Counted from the stretch's first letter, positions 10,321 through 19,353 are shown. The stretch: 64,000 nucleotides of DNA from Streptomyces sp. V2I9 (GCF_030817475.1 NZ_JAUSZJ010000002.1:2954001-3018000), one strand, 5' to 3'. Program-made: numbers and translations. The notes: generated from the letters alone by a model not told the origin.

Positions 10321-10725
10321 TCAGATGCTGCCGACCACCTTGCGCGGGGAGATCCGGACGACGACGCGGGGGGCGTCCTGGGCGGAGTCCGGGTTGAACT
10401 CCGCGTACGGCTTGCCGGTGTACTTCACCGACAGCTCGTCGATCAGTTCCTGTCCGCCCTCGGTCGTCAGGGTGGCCTCGCCCCGGATCTCGGCGTAGCT
10501 GTAGGGGGCGTCGAAGGGCTGGAGGAGCACGGTGACGCGCGGGTCGCGGCGGAGGTTCTTCTCCTTGCGGCGGCCGAGGGTGGTGGAGATCAGCACGTCG
10601 TCGCCGTCGCGCTTGACCCAGACCGGCGAGACCTGGGGGCTGCCGTCGGGCTGGATGGTGGCGATGTTGACGAAGACGGGGGTGTCGAGCAGGTTCCTGA
10701 GCTCGGTGGAGAGTGCGGCGGTCAT
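10321..10725 (-). CDS. PPOX-class F420-dependent oxidoreductase, 134 aa
   Basis: Pyridoxamine-phosphate-oxidase-fold protein of the small split-barrel type that in actinomycetes usually binds F420 (sometimes FMN or heme). Seen: N-terminal LLDTPVFVNIATIQPDGSPQVSPVWVKRDGDDVLISTTLGRRKEKNL (residues about 12-58, here cited in parts), then DPRVTVLLQPFDAPYSYAEIRGEATL, and a C-terminal RVVVRISPRKVVG. ATG 10725 is preceded by AGGAGG. It sits 82 bases downstream of the MFS gene, on the same strand, and may be the last gene of that operon or independent. Confidence 0.8.
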   Translation of the reverse strand: MTAALSTELRNLLDTPVFVNIATIQPDGSPQVSPVWVKRDGDDVLISTTLGRRKEKNLRRDPRVTVLLQPFDAPYSYAEIRGEATLTTEGGQELIDELSVKYTGKPYAEFNPDSAQDAPRVVVRISPRKVVGSI

Positions 10726-10807
10726 GCGGGGCGTCCTCCTGTGTGCTGCGGTTCGGTCGGTACGGGGTCGGGGCCCGGCGGACCGGTCCCGTCGTCCCGT
10801 GCTGCTC

Positions 10808-12136
10808 CTACCCGGCAACCGCGCGCGCTCCCGGTTCCTTCCCCCCGCGTCCCGCCGGAAGGGTGAACGCGAGCGCCGCCCCGGCGAGCGGGACCGCCGC
10901 GAGCGCCGCCCACCGCACGGGCGCGGGCGCGTCGAGCAGGGCGCCGGTCGCCGCGCTGCCCCCGAGGACGGCGATCCCGGACACGGAGGACAGCGCCCCG
11001 GTGGCAAGCCCGAGGTGCCGATCCTCGACCAGGTCCGGCACCAGCCCCCGGGCGGCGGGGACCAGCAGCATCTGGCCCAGGGTCAGCAGGACGACGAACG
11101 CGGCGGCGGGCAGCAGTCCGCCGGGTCCCGCAGGGGTGAGCGGTACGGCGGCGAATCCGGCGGCGACCACCGCGAGTCCGGTGACCAGGGCGGTGCGCGG
11201 GGCGATCCGGCGGGCGGAGAAGCGGGTCAGCGGCACCTGGACGGTGACGACGAGCAGCGAGGACAGCGCGAAGAGCCAGCCGAGCACGGCCTCCGAGCCG
11301 GTGGCCCGCACCACCTCGACGGGCAGCGAGAGGTAGAGCTGGTTGTACGCGACGAGATAGCTGCTGTAGGCGAGGCAGAGCAGCAGGAAGGCCCGGTCGG
11401 TGAACACCGCCCGCCGGGTCGGTCGCCCCGGTCGGGCCGTACGGGTGGTGGCGTCGGCCTCCGCCTCCCGTACGCGGTCGGGGTGCGGCATCAGGCGGGC
11501 GTGGCCGGCCAGGACGCCGGTGAACACGAGGGCCCCGGCGAGGCAGGCGGACCGGAAGCCGCCGCCGAGGAGCAGGAGCAGGGAGCCGAGCAGCGGCCCG
11601 AGGAACGCCCCGGCCTGTCCGGCGGCGGAGAACAGGGCGAGGACGTGGGCGCGCGGGGTGCCGGTGGCGCGTTCGTGCCGGACGGCCTCGCGGGCGGCCT
11701 CGGACTCCACGGCCGGGGAGAACAGCGCGGCGGCGAGGCCGATGAGGAGGACGGCGGCGATGACGGTGGCCGTCGAGCCGGCGAAGGCGAGCCAGCCGAA
11801 CCCGGCGATCCGCAGCGCGCAGCCCGCCAGCACGACGGGGCGGGGTCCGTACCGGTCGGTGAGCGCGCCGCCGACCACGAAGAGGCCCTGCTGGCTGAAG
11901 GTGCGCAGTCCGAGGACGAGTCCGACGAGCCAGCCCGCCATGCCGAGGGCGCTGCCCAGATGGGTGGCCAGGTAGGGCAGGACGGCGTAGAAGCCGGTGT
12001 TGAAGGCGAACTGGGTGGCGGTGAGGAGCCGCAGGTAGGGGGTGGGGGCGCTCGCGAGCCGGGGGCGGCGGCGGACCTCCGTGGCCGGGGTGCGCGCGGG
12101 CGCGTTCGCCGGGCGCCCGTCAGGCCGCGCGGTCAT
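10808..12136 (-). CDS. MFS transporter (exporter-like), 442 aa
   Basis: Twelve hydrophobic segments and the motif A variant GGALTDRYGPRP between TM2 and TM3 mark a major facilitator, with a central loop of about 40 polar residues (HPDRVREAEADATTRTARPG). The start ATG overlaps the permease stop (ATGA, 12133-12136), so the two genes are translationally coupled. In metallophore loci of other bacteria, for example the staphylopine cnt locus, an MFS exporter is paired with a Dpp/Nik-type importer. That this MFS exports a metallophore is inference from the context. A TTT-less, very GC-rich sequence gives no extra clue to substrate. Confidence 0.8.
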   Translation of the reverse strand: MTARPDGRPANAPARTPATEVRRRPRLASAPTPYLRLLTATQFAFNTGFYAVLPYLATHLGSALGMAGWLVGLVLGLRTFSQQGLFVVGGALTDRYGPRPVVLAGCALRIAGFGWLAFAGSTATVIAAVLLIGLAAALFSPAVESEAAREAVRHERATGTPRAHVLALFSAAGQAGAFLGPLLGSLLLLLGGGFRSACLAGALVFTGVLAGHARLMPHPDRVREAEADATTRTARPGRPTRRAVFTDRAFLLLCLAYSSYLVAYNQLYLSLPVEVVRATGSEAVLGWLFALSSLLVVTVQVPLTRFSARRIAPRTALVTGLAVVAAGFAAVPLTPAGPGGLLPAAAFVVLLTLGQMLLVPAARGLVPDLVEDRHLGLATGALSSVSGIAVLGGSAATGALLDAPAPVRWAALAAVPLAGAALAFTLPAGRGGKEPGARAVAG

Positions 12137-13863
12137 CGTGCGCCCTTCGGTCCCGCCGGGGTGCGCCCGCGTACGGCCGCCGAGGTGAGGACGGCCAGGG
12201 CGCCGAGGGCGGCGAGCGCGGCGGCGGGGGCGAGGACGGCCCACGGGGCGCGTTCGGCGTACGGCATGTTCTCCGACAGCATCCGGCCCCACTCCGGCGC
12301 GGGCGGCTGCGTGCCGAGGCCGAGGAAGCCGAGGGAGGCCAGGGCGAGGGCGACGGCCGGGACGCGGAGGAGGGCGTGCCGGGCGACGGGCGGGAGGACC
12401 GCGGGCAGCACGTGGCGGCGCAGCAGGTGGGCCCGGTCCGCGCCGAGGGCGACGGCGGCGGCGAGGTGCGGGGCCGCCTTCTCCTGGGCGTACAGGGCGG
12501 CGGTGTGGGCGGCGAGCGGGGCCCAGGCGACGGCGGCGACGGCGGCGGCCGCGCCCCGGGGGCCCGGTCCGGCGATACCGGCGACGACGAGTCCGGCGAG
12601 GACGGCGGGGAGCGCGTTCGCGGTCTCGGTGAGCGCCCCGGCGCGCAACGCTCCGAGGAGCAGCCCGAGGACCAGGGTGGCGGCCCCGACCGCGACGGCG
12701 GCCAGCGCGGTGCGGGCGGTTCCGTGGCCGAGGCGGGCGAGGACGTCGCGGCCGAGGTGGTCGGCGCCGAAGGGGTGGGCGGCGGAGGGCCCGGCGAGAC
12801 GGGCGGCGGTGTCGACGTGGAGGGGGTCGCGCAGGAGGCCCGCGACGGTGACGGCGATCAGCAGGCCGCCGAGGACGAGCGCGGTGACGGCGAGGGCGCG
12901 GCGGCCGGGCAACCGGGGCGCGACGAGGGCGGGCAGGGCGCGTTCGGTGAGCGCGGGGCCGAGCAGGACGCGGGCGGCGGTGCGGGAGAGGAGGCCCGCC
13001 GCGACCCCGAGGAGGAGCAGCACGAGCACGGCCGCCTGGAGGACGGGCAGGTCCTGGGCGAGGGCGGCGGCCAGGGCCGTACCGCCGAGGCCGGGGATCG
13101 CGTACAGGGTCTCGACGGCGACCGCGCCGCCGGTCAGTCCGACCACGACCAGGCCGAGTTGGGGCAGCAGTCCCGGCAGCGTCCGGCGCAGGGCGTGCCG
13201 GGCGACGATCCGCCCCGGTATCCCGCTCGCGGCGGCGGCCCGCGCCCAGGGTTCGGCGAACGCGCCGGGCAGGGCGTCGTCGAGCAGCCGGCCGAGCAGG
13301 GCTCCGGCCGGGACGCCCATGGCGAGCGCGGGCAGCACCATCTGGTCGGGGGCGCCCCAGCCGAGCGCCGGGAGCCACCCGAGGTGCACGGCGAACACGG
13401 TGGCCAGGACGGCGGCGAGCAGGAACTCCGGGAGGGCTGCGAGAACCGCCGCGCCCACTCCGGCGCGTACGCGGACGATCCGGCGCGCGGCCCCGCGCCG
13501 GAGGGTGGCCGCGCTCAGCGCGAGGGCGAGCAGCACGGCGACGGCGAGGGAGACGCCCATCAGGGTGAGGGAGTTGCCGAGGGCGGCCGCGATGTCCGGT
13601 CCGACGGGCTGCCCGGAGACCCAGGAGGTGCCGAGGCCGCCCCGGAGCAGTCCGCCGAGCCAGTCGCCCAGCACGGGGAGCGGTCCGCCGTCGAGTCCGG
13701 TCTCGGCGCGGATCGCGGCGAGGGTCTCGGGGGTCGGGGCCCGGTCGGCGTACCGGGCGTGGAGGATCGTGCGGGCGGGGTCGGTCCGGGTCAGCCAGGG
13801 CAGCAGCCCGATCACCGCGACGACGGCGAGCAGGGTGCCGAGCCGTCCGGCGAGGTGCTTCAC
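12133..13863 (-). CDS. Fused DppB-DppC-type ABC permease, 576 aa
   Basis: One chain carries both permease halves of a peptide/nickel-type ABC importer. Residues 1-300 are DppB-like (MKHLAGRLGTLLAVVAVIGLLP; EAA-like segment PWARAAAASGIPGRIVARHALRRTLPG cited in part; VETLYAIPGLG). Residues about 310-576 are DppC-like (HPFGADHLGRDVLARLGHGTARTAL; EAA segment AVALGADRAHLLRRHVLP; LGFLGLGTQPPAPEWGRML). In most bacteria these are two genes. It starts 4 bases after the binding-protein stop and overlaps the MFS gene. No ATPase gene is present in the locus, so an ATPase must come from elsewhere. Confidence 0.88.
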   Translation of the reverse strand: MKHLAGRLGTLLAVVAVIGLLPWLTRTDPARTILHARYADRAPTPETLAAIRAETGLDGGPLPVLGDWLGGLLRGGLGTSWVSGQPVGPDIAAALGNSLTLMGVSLAVAVLLALALSAATLRRGAARRIVRVRAGVGAAVLAALPEFLLAAVLATVFAVHLGWLPALGWGAPDQMVLPALAMGVPAGALLGRLLDDALPGAFAEPWARAAAASGIPGRIVARHALRRTLPGLLPQLGLVVVGLTGGAVAVETLYAIPGLGGTALAAALAQDLPVLQAAVLVLLLLGVAAGLLSRTAARVLLGPALTERALPALVAPRLPGRRALAVTALVLGGLLIAVTVAGLLRDPLHVDTAARLAGPSAAHPFGADHLGRDVLARLGHGTARTALAAVAVGAATLVLGLLLGALRAGALTETANALPAVLAGLVVAGIAGPGPRGAAAAVAAVAWAPLAAHTAALYAQEKAAPHLAAAVALGADRAHLLRRHVLPAVLPPVARHALLRVPAVALALASLGFLGLGTQPPAPEWGRMLSENMPYAERAPWAVLAPAAALAALGALAVLTSAAVRGRTPAGPKGAR

Positions 13864-13867
13864 GCGG

Positions 13868-15397
13868 TCACCCGACGCGGGTGTCGGCGGTGATGAGGGT
13901 GCGTTCCATCGGGTCGAGCGCGACGCCCTCGACGCGGGTCTCGTCGTAACCCTGCACGAAGCGTTCGTGGACGAGGGGGACGAGGGCGTCGGTGCCGAGG
14001 ATCGCGGCCTCGGCGGCCATCTCGGCCCGGTGGCGGGCGTCGGTGCCGGCGAGGGAGGCGGCCCGGTCGACGGCGGCGTCGACGGGCTTCGCGCAGAGCT
14101 GGGAGATGTTGAAGCTGCCGTCGCAGGTGAAGTCGGAGGCCAGGTAGGAGACGGGGTCGGCGGTGTCCAGGAGGGTGTTGCGGGCCTGGATGAACGCGTC
14201 GTACTTCCCGGCGAGCGCGTCGGCCTCCAGCTGCGCGTAGTCGCGGACGACCTGCTTGACGGTGAAGCCGCGCTTCTCCAGCTGCTGCTGGACGACGGTG
14301 GCGGCCTCGGGCAGCTCGGGCCGGTTGGTGTAGGTGGCGAGCACGATCTGCGGCGTCTTCCTCACCTCGGCGGGGGCGGCGGCCTTCGCCCGTCCGGCGG
14401 GGGCGGTGCGCAGCTTCGCGGCCCACGGGACACCGGGGCCGAGCAGCCCCCGGGCGGTGTCGGCGCGGCCCTCGTAGACGCCGTCGGCCAGGGCCCCCGC
14501 GTCGATGGACTCGCGGGCGGCGGCGCGCATCGCCGGGTCCGCGAAGACGCCGCGCCGGGTGTTGAGGGAGAGGCCGTTGGTGCGGGCGGAGGGGAACGCG
14601 TGGACCAGGCCGTCCCCGAGCAGCGACGCCTGGGAGATGGGGACGTATTCGGCGATGTCCACGTCCTTGGTCCGCAGCGCGTTGGCGCGGGCGGTGCCGT
14701 CGGCGACGAACCTCACGTCGAGGCCGGGGGCCTCGGCCTCGGCGCCCCAGTAGGCGTCGTTGCGCTCCAGGGTGGCGCTGACCGCGCCGTTGACGTCGGT
14801 GAGGGTGAAGGGGCCGGTGGCGTGTCCGGCCGGGTCCACCGTGCCGCCGTCCCGGTACGCGGCGGCGGCGAGGATGCTCAGCGAGGGGTTGGCGAGCCGC
14901 TGCGGCAGCAGCGGGTCGGGGTCCTTCGTCGTGATCCGTACGGTGTCCGCGCCCTCGGCGGTCGCGGTGAGGGTGATGTCGGAGAGCACCCGTGGCTTCG
15001 GGGACGCCTTCCGGGCGGCGGTCAGCGAGCGGGCCGCGGCGGTGGCATCGAGCTTCGTCCCGTCCTGGAAGACCGTGCCCCGGCGGACGGTGAACACCCA
15101 GGCGCGGTCGCCGTCGCGTTTCCAGGAGGCGGCGAGCGCGGGCTGCACCGCCCCGTTCCGGTCGAGCCGGGTGAGCCCTTCGACGACGGCGAGCCGGCTC
15201 AGGATGACGGCGTCGTCGCCGTACGGGGACATGGCCCGGGCGGGCGGGAAGGCCAGGGCCACCTTCAGCCGCCGGTCCCCGCCCGTGTCGCCGGAGCCGG
15301 AGTCTGCGGACGAGGTGCAGGCGGTGGCGGTGGACACGACGAGCACGGCGGTGGCCAGGGGCAGCGCGGTGCGGCGGAGGCGGCGGGGCGTGGACAT
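13868..15397 (-). CDS. ABC transporter substrate-binding lipoprotein (family 5), 509 aa
   Basis: Extracellular solute-binding lipoprotein of the OppA/DppA/NikA cluster. The signal peptide MSTPRRLRRTALPLATAVLVV ends at a lipobox-like TATAC (Cys 27). The mature part shows the family pattern: ALAFPPARAMSPYGDDAVILSRLAVVEGLTRLDRNGAVQPALAASW (cited as landmark), RAWVFTVRRGTVFQDGTKLDA and LNTRRGVFADPAMRAAARESID. It is the first gene of the operon with the fused permease and MFS transporter. A Fur-family palindrome lies 16 bases upstream of the start, and AAGG lies about 10 bases before the ATG. Metal-chelate uptake is inferred, not seen; dipeptide or nickel substrates are alternatives. Confidence 0.85.
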   Translation of the reverse strand: MSTPRRLRRTALPLATAVLVVSTATACTSSADSGSGDTGGDRRLKVALAFPPARAMSPYGDDAVILSRLAVVEGLTRLDRNGAVQPALAASWKRDGDRAWVFTVRRGTVFQDGTKLDATAAARSLTAARKASPKPRVLSDITLTATAEGADTVRITTKDPDPLLPQRLANPSLSILAAAAYRDGGTVDPAGHATGPFTLTDVNGAVSATLERNDAYWGAEAEAPGLDVRFVADGTARANALRTKDVDIAEYVPISQASLLGDGLVHAFPSARTNGLSLNTRRGVFADPAMRAAARESIDAGALADGVYEGRADTARGLLGPGVPWAAKLRTAPAGRAKAAAPAEVRKTPQIVLATYTNRPELPEAATVVQQQLEKRGFTVKQVVRDYAQLEADALAGKYDAFIQARNTLLDTADPVSYLASDFTCDGSFNISQLCAKPVDAAVDRAASLAGTDARHRAEMAAEAAILGTDALVPLVHERFVQGYDETRVEGVALDPMERTLITADTRVG

Positions 15398-15412
15398 GGG
15401 AGCGACCTTATA

Positions 15413-15427
15413 TGAAAACGATTATCA
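15413..15427 (-). promoter_or_regulatory. Fur/Zur-like operator upstream of the transport operon
   Basis: On the coding strand the sequence is TGATAATCGTTTTCA, an AT-rich near-palindrome within very GC-rich DNA. It matches the general 7-1-7 Fur-family pattern and is close to the actinomycete Zur motif TGAAAATNATTTTCA as I remember it. It lies directly before ATATAAGG and the ATG of the binding-protein gene and touches the 3' end of the GNAT gene. The regulator (Zur, Nur or another Fur homologue) is inferred. Confidence 0.7.
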
Positions 15428-15428
15428 T

Positions 15429-16076
15429 TTAAACGGTGGGGTCGGAGGCCGCATCGAGGACCGGCATCGGCAGCTCGAAGTGGATGATCCCCTGCCCGCC
15501 GCCGGGCAGCGTCCGTTCGTCGCACACCTCGTGGGCCAGCGAACGCCAGAAGGGCTCGGCGCCCGGCACGGCGGGGTCGGTGTGCAGGTACAGCGCCTCG
15601 TACCCCCCGGCCCGTACGGCGAACCCGCCCAGCGCGCGCACCATCCGCCGGGCCAGCCCGTGGCGGCGGTGCTCGGGCCGCACGTAGATCCGGCAGAGCT
15701 GCGCGGTGGTCCCGGAGGGGAAACGGTCGGCGACCCACCGCGGGTTGGGCGGCGCCTGCGGGCCCCGGTCGCGGACGGCCCCGGTGGCGACGATCTCACC
15801 GCGGTGCTCGACGACGAGCAGGGTGCAGCGCTCCGGGCGCAGGTAGGCGGCCTCGGGATCGATGATGTCGGCGTGCCAGCGGGGTACGTAACCGGACCTC
15901 AGGTCGCGGTAGACGGTGTCGAGCATCACGGCGCGCGCCCCGCCGAGGTCGTCGGCGGTCGCGGTGCGCAGGACGTAGCCGGGCTCCCCGGCCCGTGTGC
16001 CGGCTCCGGCGCGCCCGAGGCCCGTGCCGGTCCGGTCGGCCACCGCCCCCGTCGTCACCGTGGTCGCGCTGGCCAC
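15429..16076 (-). CDS. GNAT-family N-acetyltransferase, 215 aa
   Basis: Acetyl-CoA-dependent transferase fold. Seen: YVLRTATADDLGGARAVMLDTVYRDL, the core strand ERCTLLVVEHRGEIVATGAVRD, and the acetyl-CoA loop in LCRIYVRPEHRRHGLARRMVRAL (R-H-G-L-A variant of Q/RxxGxG/A). The C-terminal part ends GIIHFELPMP. GTG 16076 is chosen because GGGCGGGAG lies eight bases upstream and because the long dyad at 16100-16140 would otherwise be inside the gene. The stop abuts the Fur-like operator of the next operon. Substrate unknown. Confidence 0.8.
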   Translation of the reverse strand: MASATTVTTGAVADRTGTGLGRAGAGTRAGEPGYVLRTATADDLGGARAVMLDTVYRDLRSGYVPRWHADIIDPEAAYLRPERCTLLVVEHRGEIVATGAVRDRGPQAPPNPRWVADRFPSGTTAQLCRIYVRPEHRRHGLARRMVRALGGFAVRAGGYEALYLHTDPAVPGAEPFWRSLAHEVCDERTLPGGGQGIIHFELPMPVLDAASDPTV

Positions 16077-16097
16077 CGGTACCACTCCCGCCCCATG

Positions 16098-16142
16098 CCG
16101 CACATCGCTTGCACCTTCAGCGTATGTGCAAGCGATGTGCAA
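16098..16142. promoter_or_regulatory. Long perfect dyad with Nur-box-like half-sites
   Basis: GCACATCGCTTGCAC (16100-16114) and its exact complement GTGCAAGCGATGTGC (16126-16140) flank an 11-base spacer. Inside the right arm, GTGCAA occurs at 16126 and at 16137, spaced GTGCAA-N5-GTGCAA. That fits 10 of 12 positions of the S. coelicolor Nur box (tTGCaa-N5-ttGCAA, from memory). It lies 24 bases upstream of the GNAT start. Operator function is inferred. Confidence 0.6.
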
Positions 16143-16215
16143 CAGGCGGGCCGGGTCCCTGGTCCGTGGCTCCCGTATGCCGGGTCCGGCCGGCCCGCCG
16201 GACCCGTGCGCGGGG

Positions 16216-16731
16216 TCAGCCGGTGCGGTAGACCAGGGCGGTCGCGATCCCGGCGATGCCCTCGCCGCGGCCGGTGAAGCCGAGGCCGTCGGAGGTGGCG
16301 GCGGAGAGCGAGACGGGGGCGCCCACCGCGGCGGAGAGCACCTTCTGGGCCTCGTCGCGCCGCTTGCCGATCTTCGGGCGGAGGCCGACGACCTGGACGG
16401 CGACATTCCCGATCTCGAAGCCCTCGGCGCGCACGATCCGGGCCGCCTCGGTGAGCAGGGTGACGCCCGCCGCCCCGGACCACTCGGGCCGGCCGGTACC
16501 GAAGTGCTGCCCGAGGTCGCCGAGGCCGGCGGCGGAGAAGAGCGCGTTGCAGGCGGCGTGCGCGACGACGTCGGCGTCCGAATGGCCGGCCAGGCCGGGG
16601 CCCTCGCCCTCCCACTTCAGGCCCGCGCACCACAGCTCGCGGCCCTCCTCGAAGGCGTGGATGTCGGTGCCGATCCCGACGAGCGGGATGACGGGGGCGG
16701 CGCTTCCCGCGCCGGGGGCCTCAGAAACCAT
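16216..16731 (-). CDS. ispF: 2-C-methyl-D-erythritol 2,4-cyclodiphosphate synthase
   Basis: Fifth step of the MEP isoprenoid pathway: CDP-methylerythritol 2-phosphate is cyclised with release of CMP. 171 aa with the metal and substrate residues in [13 protein letters not shown] (D-x-H), [32 protein letters not shown] and [20 protein letters not shown]. The N-terminus has a short Ala/Gly-rich extension. It overlaps the ispD stop by 11 bases, so the pair is co-translated. Other MEP genes are not nearby. Confidence 0.95.
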   Translation of the reverse strand: MVSEAPGAGSAAPVIPLVGIGTDIHAFEEGRELWCAGLKWEGEGPGLAGHSDADVVAHAACNALFSAAGLGDLGQHFGTGRPEWSGAAGVTLLTEAARIVRAEGFEIGNVAVQVVGLRPKIGKRRDEAQKVLSAAVGAPVSLSAATSDGLGFTGRGEGIAGIATALVYRTG

Positions 16732-17488
16732 CGTGGGCCCTCCTGCGGGCGAGTACCGCCTCGGCCAGCACCAGATCGAGCGGCCGGGTCACCTTGAACG
16801 CCTCCTCGTGGCCGGGGACGACCACCACGGGCGCGCCGAGCCGCTCCACCATGCCCGCGTCGTCCGTGGCGCCCTCTCCCTCGACCGCGACCTCGGCGTG
16901 CGCCCGCTCCAGCGTGGCCCGGTCGAACCCCTGCGGCGTCTGCACCGCGCGCAGCCTGGCCCGTACGGGGGTGGCGAGCACCGGCTCCGGCGCACCGGGC
17001 GACCCGGCGGGCTCGACCTCCTTCACGGTGTCCGCGAGGGGCAGCGCGGGAACGACGGCGGGCGCCCCGTCCCGTACGGCCCCGGCCACCGCGTCCACCG
17101 TGTCGACCGGTACCAGCGGGCGGGCGGCGTCGTGGACCAGGACGACCGCGACGTCCTCGGGCAGCGCCTCGACGCCCAGGCGTACGGACTCCTGGCGGGT
17201 CTCACCGCCCGGCACCACCAGATAGTCGGTGCGCTCGGGCAGCGCGTGCGCGTCGAGGAGGTGCTTCACCTCGGCCGCTCCGTCCGGCGGGGCGACGACC
17301 ACGACGAGGGAGACGGCCCGCGAGGCGGCCATGGCGCGGACGGCGTGGATCAGCATGGGCGTCCCGCCGAGCGCGCGCAGGGCCTTGGGCGTGCCCGGCC
17401 CCAGCCGTACGCCCCGTCCGGCCGCGGGGATCACCGCGGCGGTACGGGGAGGGCGCGGCCGGTCGGTCGGGGGTGGCGTCGATGACAT
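16721..17488 (-). CDS. ispD: 2-C-methyl-D-erythritol 4-phosphate cytidylyltransferase
   Basis: Third MEP-pathway enzyme; joins CTP and methylerythritol 4-phosphate. The nucleotide-binding signature is [26 protein letters not shown] (residues about 16-41, quoted in part: [13 protein letters not shown]). Other landmarks are [34 protein letters not shown] and [16 protein letters not shown] 17488 has GGAG nine bases upstream; longer in-frame readings upstream are Arg-rich and are rejected. The 255-aa length is normal for actinomycetes. Confidence 0.93.
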   Translation of the reverse strand: MSSTPPPTDRPRPPRTAAVIPAAGRGVRLGPGTPKALRALGGTPMLIHAVRAMAASRAVSLVVVVAPPDGAAEVKHLLDAHALPERTDYLVVPGGETRQESVRLGVEALPEDVAVVLVHDAARPLVPVDTVDAVAGAVRDGAPAVVPALPLADTVKEVEPAGSPGAPEPVLATPVRARLRAVQTPQGFDRATLERAHAEVAVEGEGATDDAGMVERLGAPVVVVPGHEEAFKVTRPLDLVLAEAVLARRRAHDGF

Positions 17489-17981
17489 CGGGTGCACTCC
17501 GAGGGGTCCGAGAGGTCGGTAAAGGTCCGGGGGTTCGGCAGGTTTGTTTCCACGACCGACATGGGTAGGGGGCCAAGCGAGCCGGGCGGGACGCCCCGCC
17601 TCGCACCGGGCCCCTTCCGTGACACCCGGTCGAGGACGGGTCGCGCGCAGGGCTCGCAGAGCACCGGGAGCCGCTCCGCATCGGCGGTCCCCGCAACGCG
17701 GATCGCACCACGGGCACGAGGACCACCGGCGTCCGGGCGCCGTACACGGCTCCGGACGACGCGCATCCGCGTGTCCGGCGTCACGGCGTCCGGGGTCGTA
17801 CACGTCACCGCCTCCGTGGCGGTGCGCCGTCTCCGGCACGCCCGTGGGCGCGTGGCGCGCACCGGCATGGCGTACCGAAGCGCATCAGGGTCCGAACATG
17901 CCGCAGCGCCCGACGACGCAGCGTGAAAACGACTGGTCAGCGGGCACCGCAGCACATTCATATGACCGGTGCGATCCGGTT
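17489..17981. other. Intergenic region between carD and ispD, no gene seen
   Basis: 493 bases between the carD stop and the ispD start, both on the minus strand. Reading frames here lack ribosome-binding sites and have Arg/Pro-rich shadow composition. CACCGCCTCCGTGGCGGTG (17809-17827) is a hairpin that could end the carD transcript. No promoter motif is obvious, although ispD needs one here. Confidence 0.5.
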
Positions 17982-18464
17982 TCAGGACGCGAGGACCTCG
18001 TCGAGCAGAGCCTCGGCCTTGTCCTCGTTCGTGTTCTCCGCGAGGGCGAGCTCGCTCACCAGGATCTGGCGGGCCTTGGCGAGCATGCGCTTCTCTCCGG
18101 CGGAGAGACCGCGCTCGCGCTCCCGACGCCACAGGTCACGCACGACTTCCGCGACCTTGATGACATCGCCGGAGGCGAGCTTCTCGAGATTTGCCTTGTA
18201 ACGCCGGGACCAGTTCGTCGGCTCTTCGGCGTACGGCGCGCGCAGCACCTCGAAGACCCGGTCCAGCCCGTCCTGCCCGACCACGTCGCGCACGCCCACG
18301 AACTCCGCATTGTCCGCCGGCACACGAACCGTCAAGTCGCCCTGGGCGACCTTGAGCACCAAGTAGGTCTTGTCCACGCCTTTGATCTGGCGAGTTTCGA
18401 TAGCCTCGATCAGCGCGGCCCCGTGATGGGGATAGACCACGGTGTCGCCAACCTTGAACGTCAT
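17982..18464 (-). CDS. carD: CarD/CdnL-family RNA polymerase-binding regulator
   Basis: Binds the RNA polymerase beta subunit and stabilises open complexes, notably at stable-RNA promoters. 160 aa: the N-terminal Tudor-like RNAP-interaction domain ([42 protein letters not shown]) and a helical DNA-binding C-terminal domain with the conserved Trp in [21 protein letters not shown] and [22 protein letters not shown]. Start ATG 18464 follows GGGGT. In actinomycetes carD is commonly upstream of ispD-ispF, as here. Confidence 0.93.
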   Translation of the reverse strand: MTFKVGDTVVYPHHGAALIEAIETRQIKGVDKTYLVLKVAQGDLTVRVPADNAEFVGVRDVVGQDGLDRVFEVLRAPYAEEPTNWSRRYKANLEKLASGDVIKVAEVVRDLWRRERERGLSAGEKRMLAKARQILVSELALAENTNEDKAEALLDEVLAS

Positions 18465-19353
18465 GTGACAGGTACCCCTTCCGTGGCTATCCAGAGTAAC
18501 ACGAGAATCGCCTCTCCTGAATGGCGTTTTCGCAGGTCAGGGCATATCTCGGGGCTTGACAACAGCAACACGGACGTGCTGCGGAAGGCTTCCGGAGAGC
18601 GGTATTCGCAGGTCGGAGCCGTTGTGCGGCCGAGGCGAAACGTCTGCGCCACACGGCCCGGAAGCCCTACAGAAGACGACGAACGTCCCGTTTTGTCGGG
18701 TTCGCGGCGGTGATCTTTCCGTACTCCGTTCGGTGATCGCTCACCCGTACGGACGAAAGTGTCCGGCCGCTATGAATTGATCAAGCCACATGCCGCCGAC
18801 CTCCTTTCCTGTGGGAAGCCGGGAAAGGGAAGAAGCCGCGGCACGGGCGGACACCGCGTCGCAGATGGGCGCGGCCGGAAGAATTGATCACGCGGAATAG
18901 ATGAACAGCACATGGCGTACTCGCCGGTAGAACACCGCGTGCCCTCGGCCGAAGACGCGTACCCGCCGCGGAAGGTCCGTACGTGCCGGGAAGCCGCCGC
19001 GGGAGGCTCGTACGCGCCCTCGTACGCGCCGGGGGAAGGCGTACGCGTCAGGGCAGGCCCGTACCTCCGTCGCAGAGGGCTCGTACGTGCCGGGGACGCC
19101 GTCCGGACGCCTTCGTGTGGCCGCCCGGCGGACCTCCCCGCTCCCCCGGACGGGGACCCGCCGGGGGTCCTTCGGGGACCCGCCAGGGGTCCGTCGGGGA
19201 AGTGGCGGGGACGTAGGGGCGGGTCGGGTGCGGGGCGGGCGAGGCGGCTCGGTAGCCTAATGCCGCTGACACACCCTTAGGGCGGCTTTACACCACCGCC
19301 CGAGCCCGACGTCCGAAGCCCGCAGTCCGATCGTTCAAGGAGTTGCCGCCGCC
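18465..19353. other. Long intergenic region between carD and the lipoprotein gene
   Basis: About 890 bases with divergent genes on both sides. The first 430 bases are less GC-rich than the flanks (for example 18510-18800) and should hold the carD promoter. GAATTGATCAAG (18774) and GAATTGATCACG (18881) recur 107 bases apart. From about 18940 to 19110, GTACG/CGTAC words recur very often. AAGGAG at about 19337 is the ribosome-binding site of the next gene. I see no supported gene. Confidence 0.5.

Noticed and set aside
10532-15415. Very long open frame (over 1600 codons) antisense to the transport operon
   Set aside because: Absence of stops is expected opposite high-GC genes; composition is Gly/Arg/Glu-rich and the opposite strand carries clear protein families.
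15413-15427. IdeR/DmdR iron box
   Set aside because: The palindrome lacks the TTAGGTTAGGCTAACCTAA pattern; a Fur/Zur/Nur-type 7-1-7 site fits better.
18774-18892. GAATTGATCAAG/GAATTGATCACG pair as ends of a small mobile element
   Set aside because: Only 12 bases, 107 bp apart, no inverted ends and no target duplication; chance or a regulatory word is as likely.
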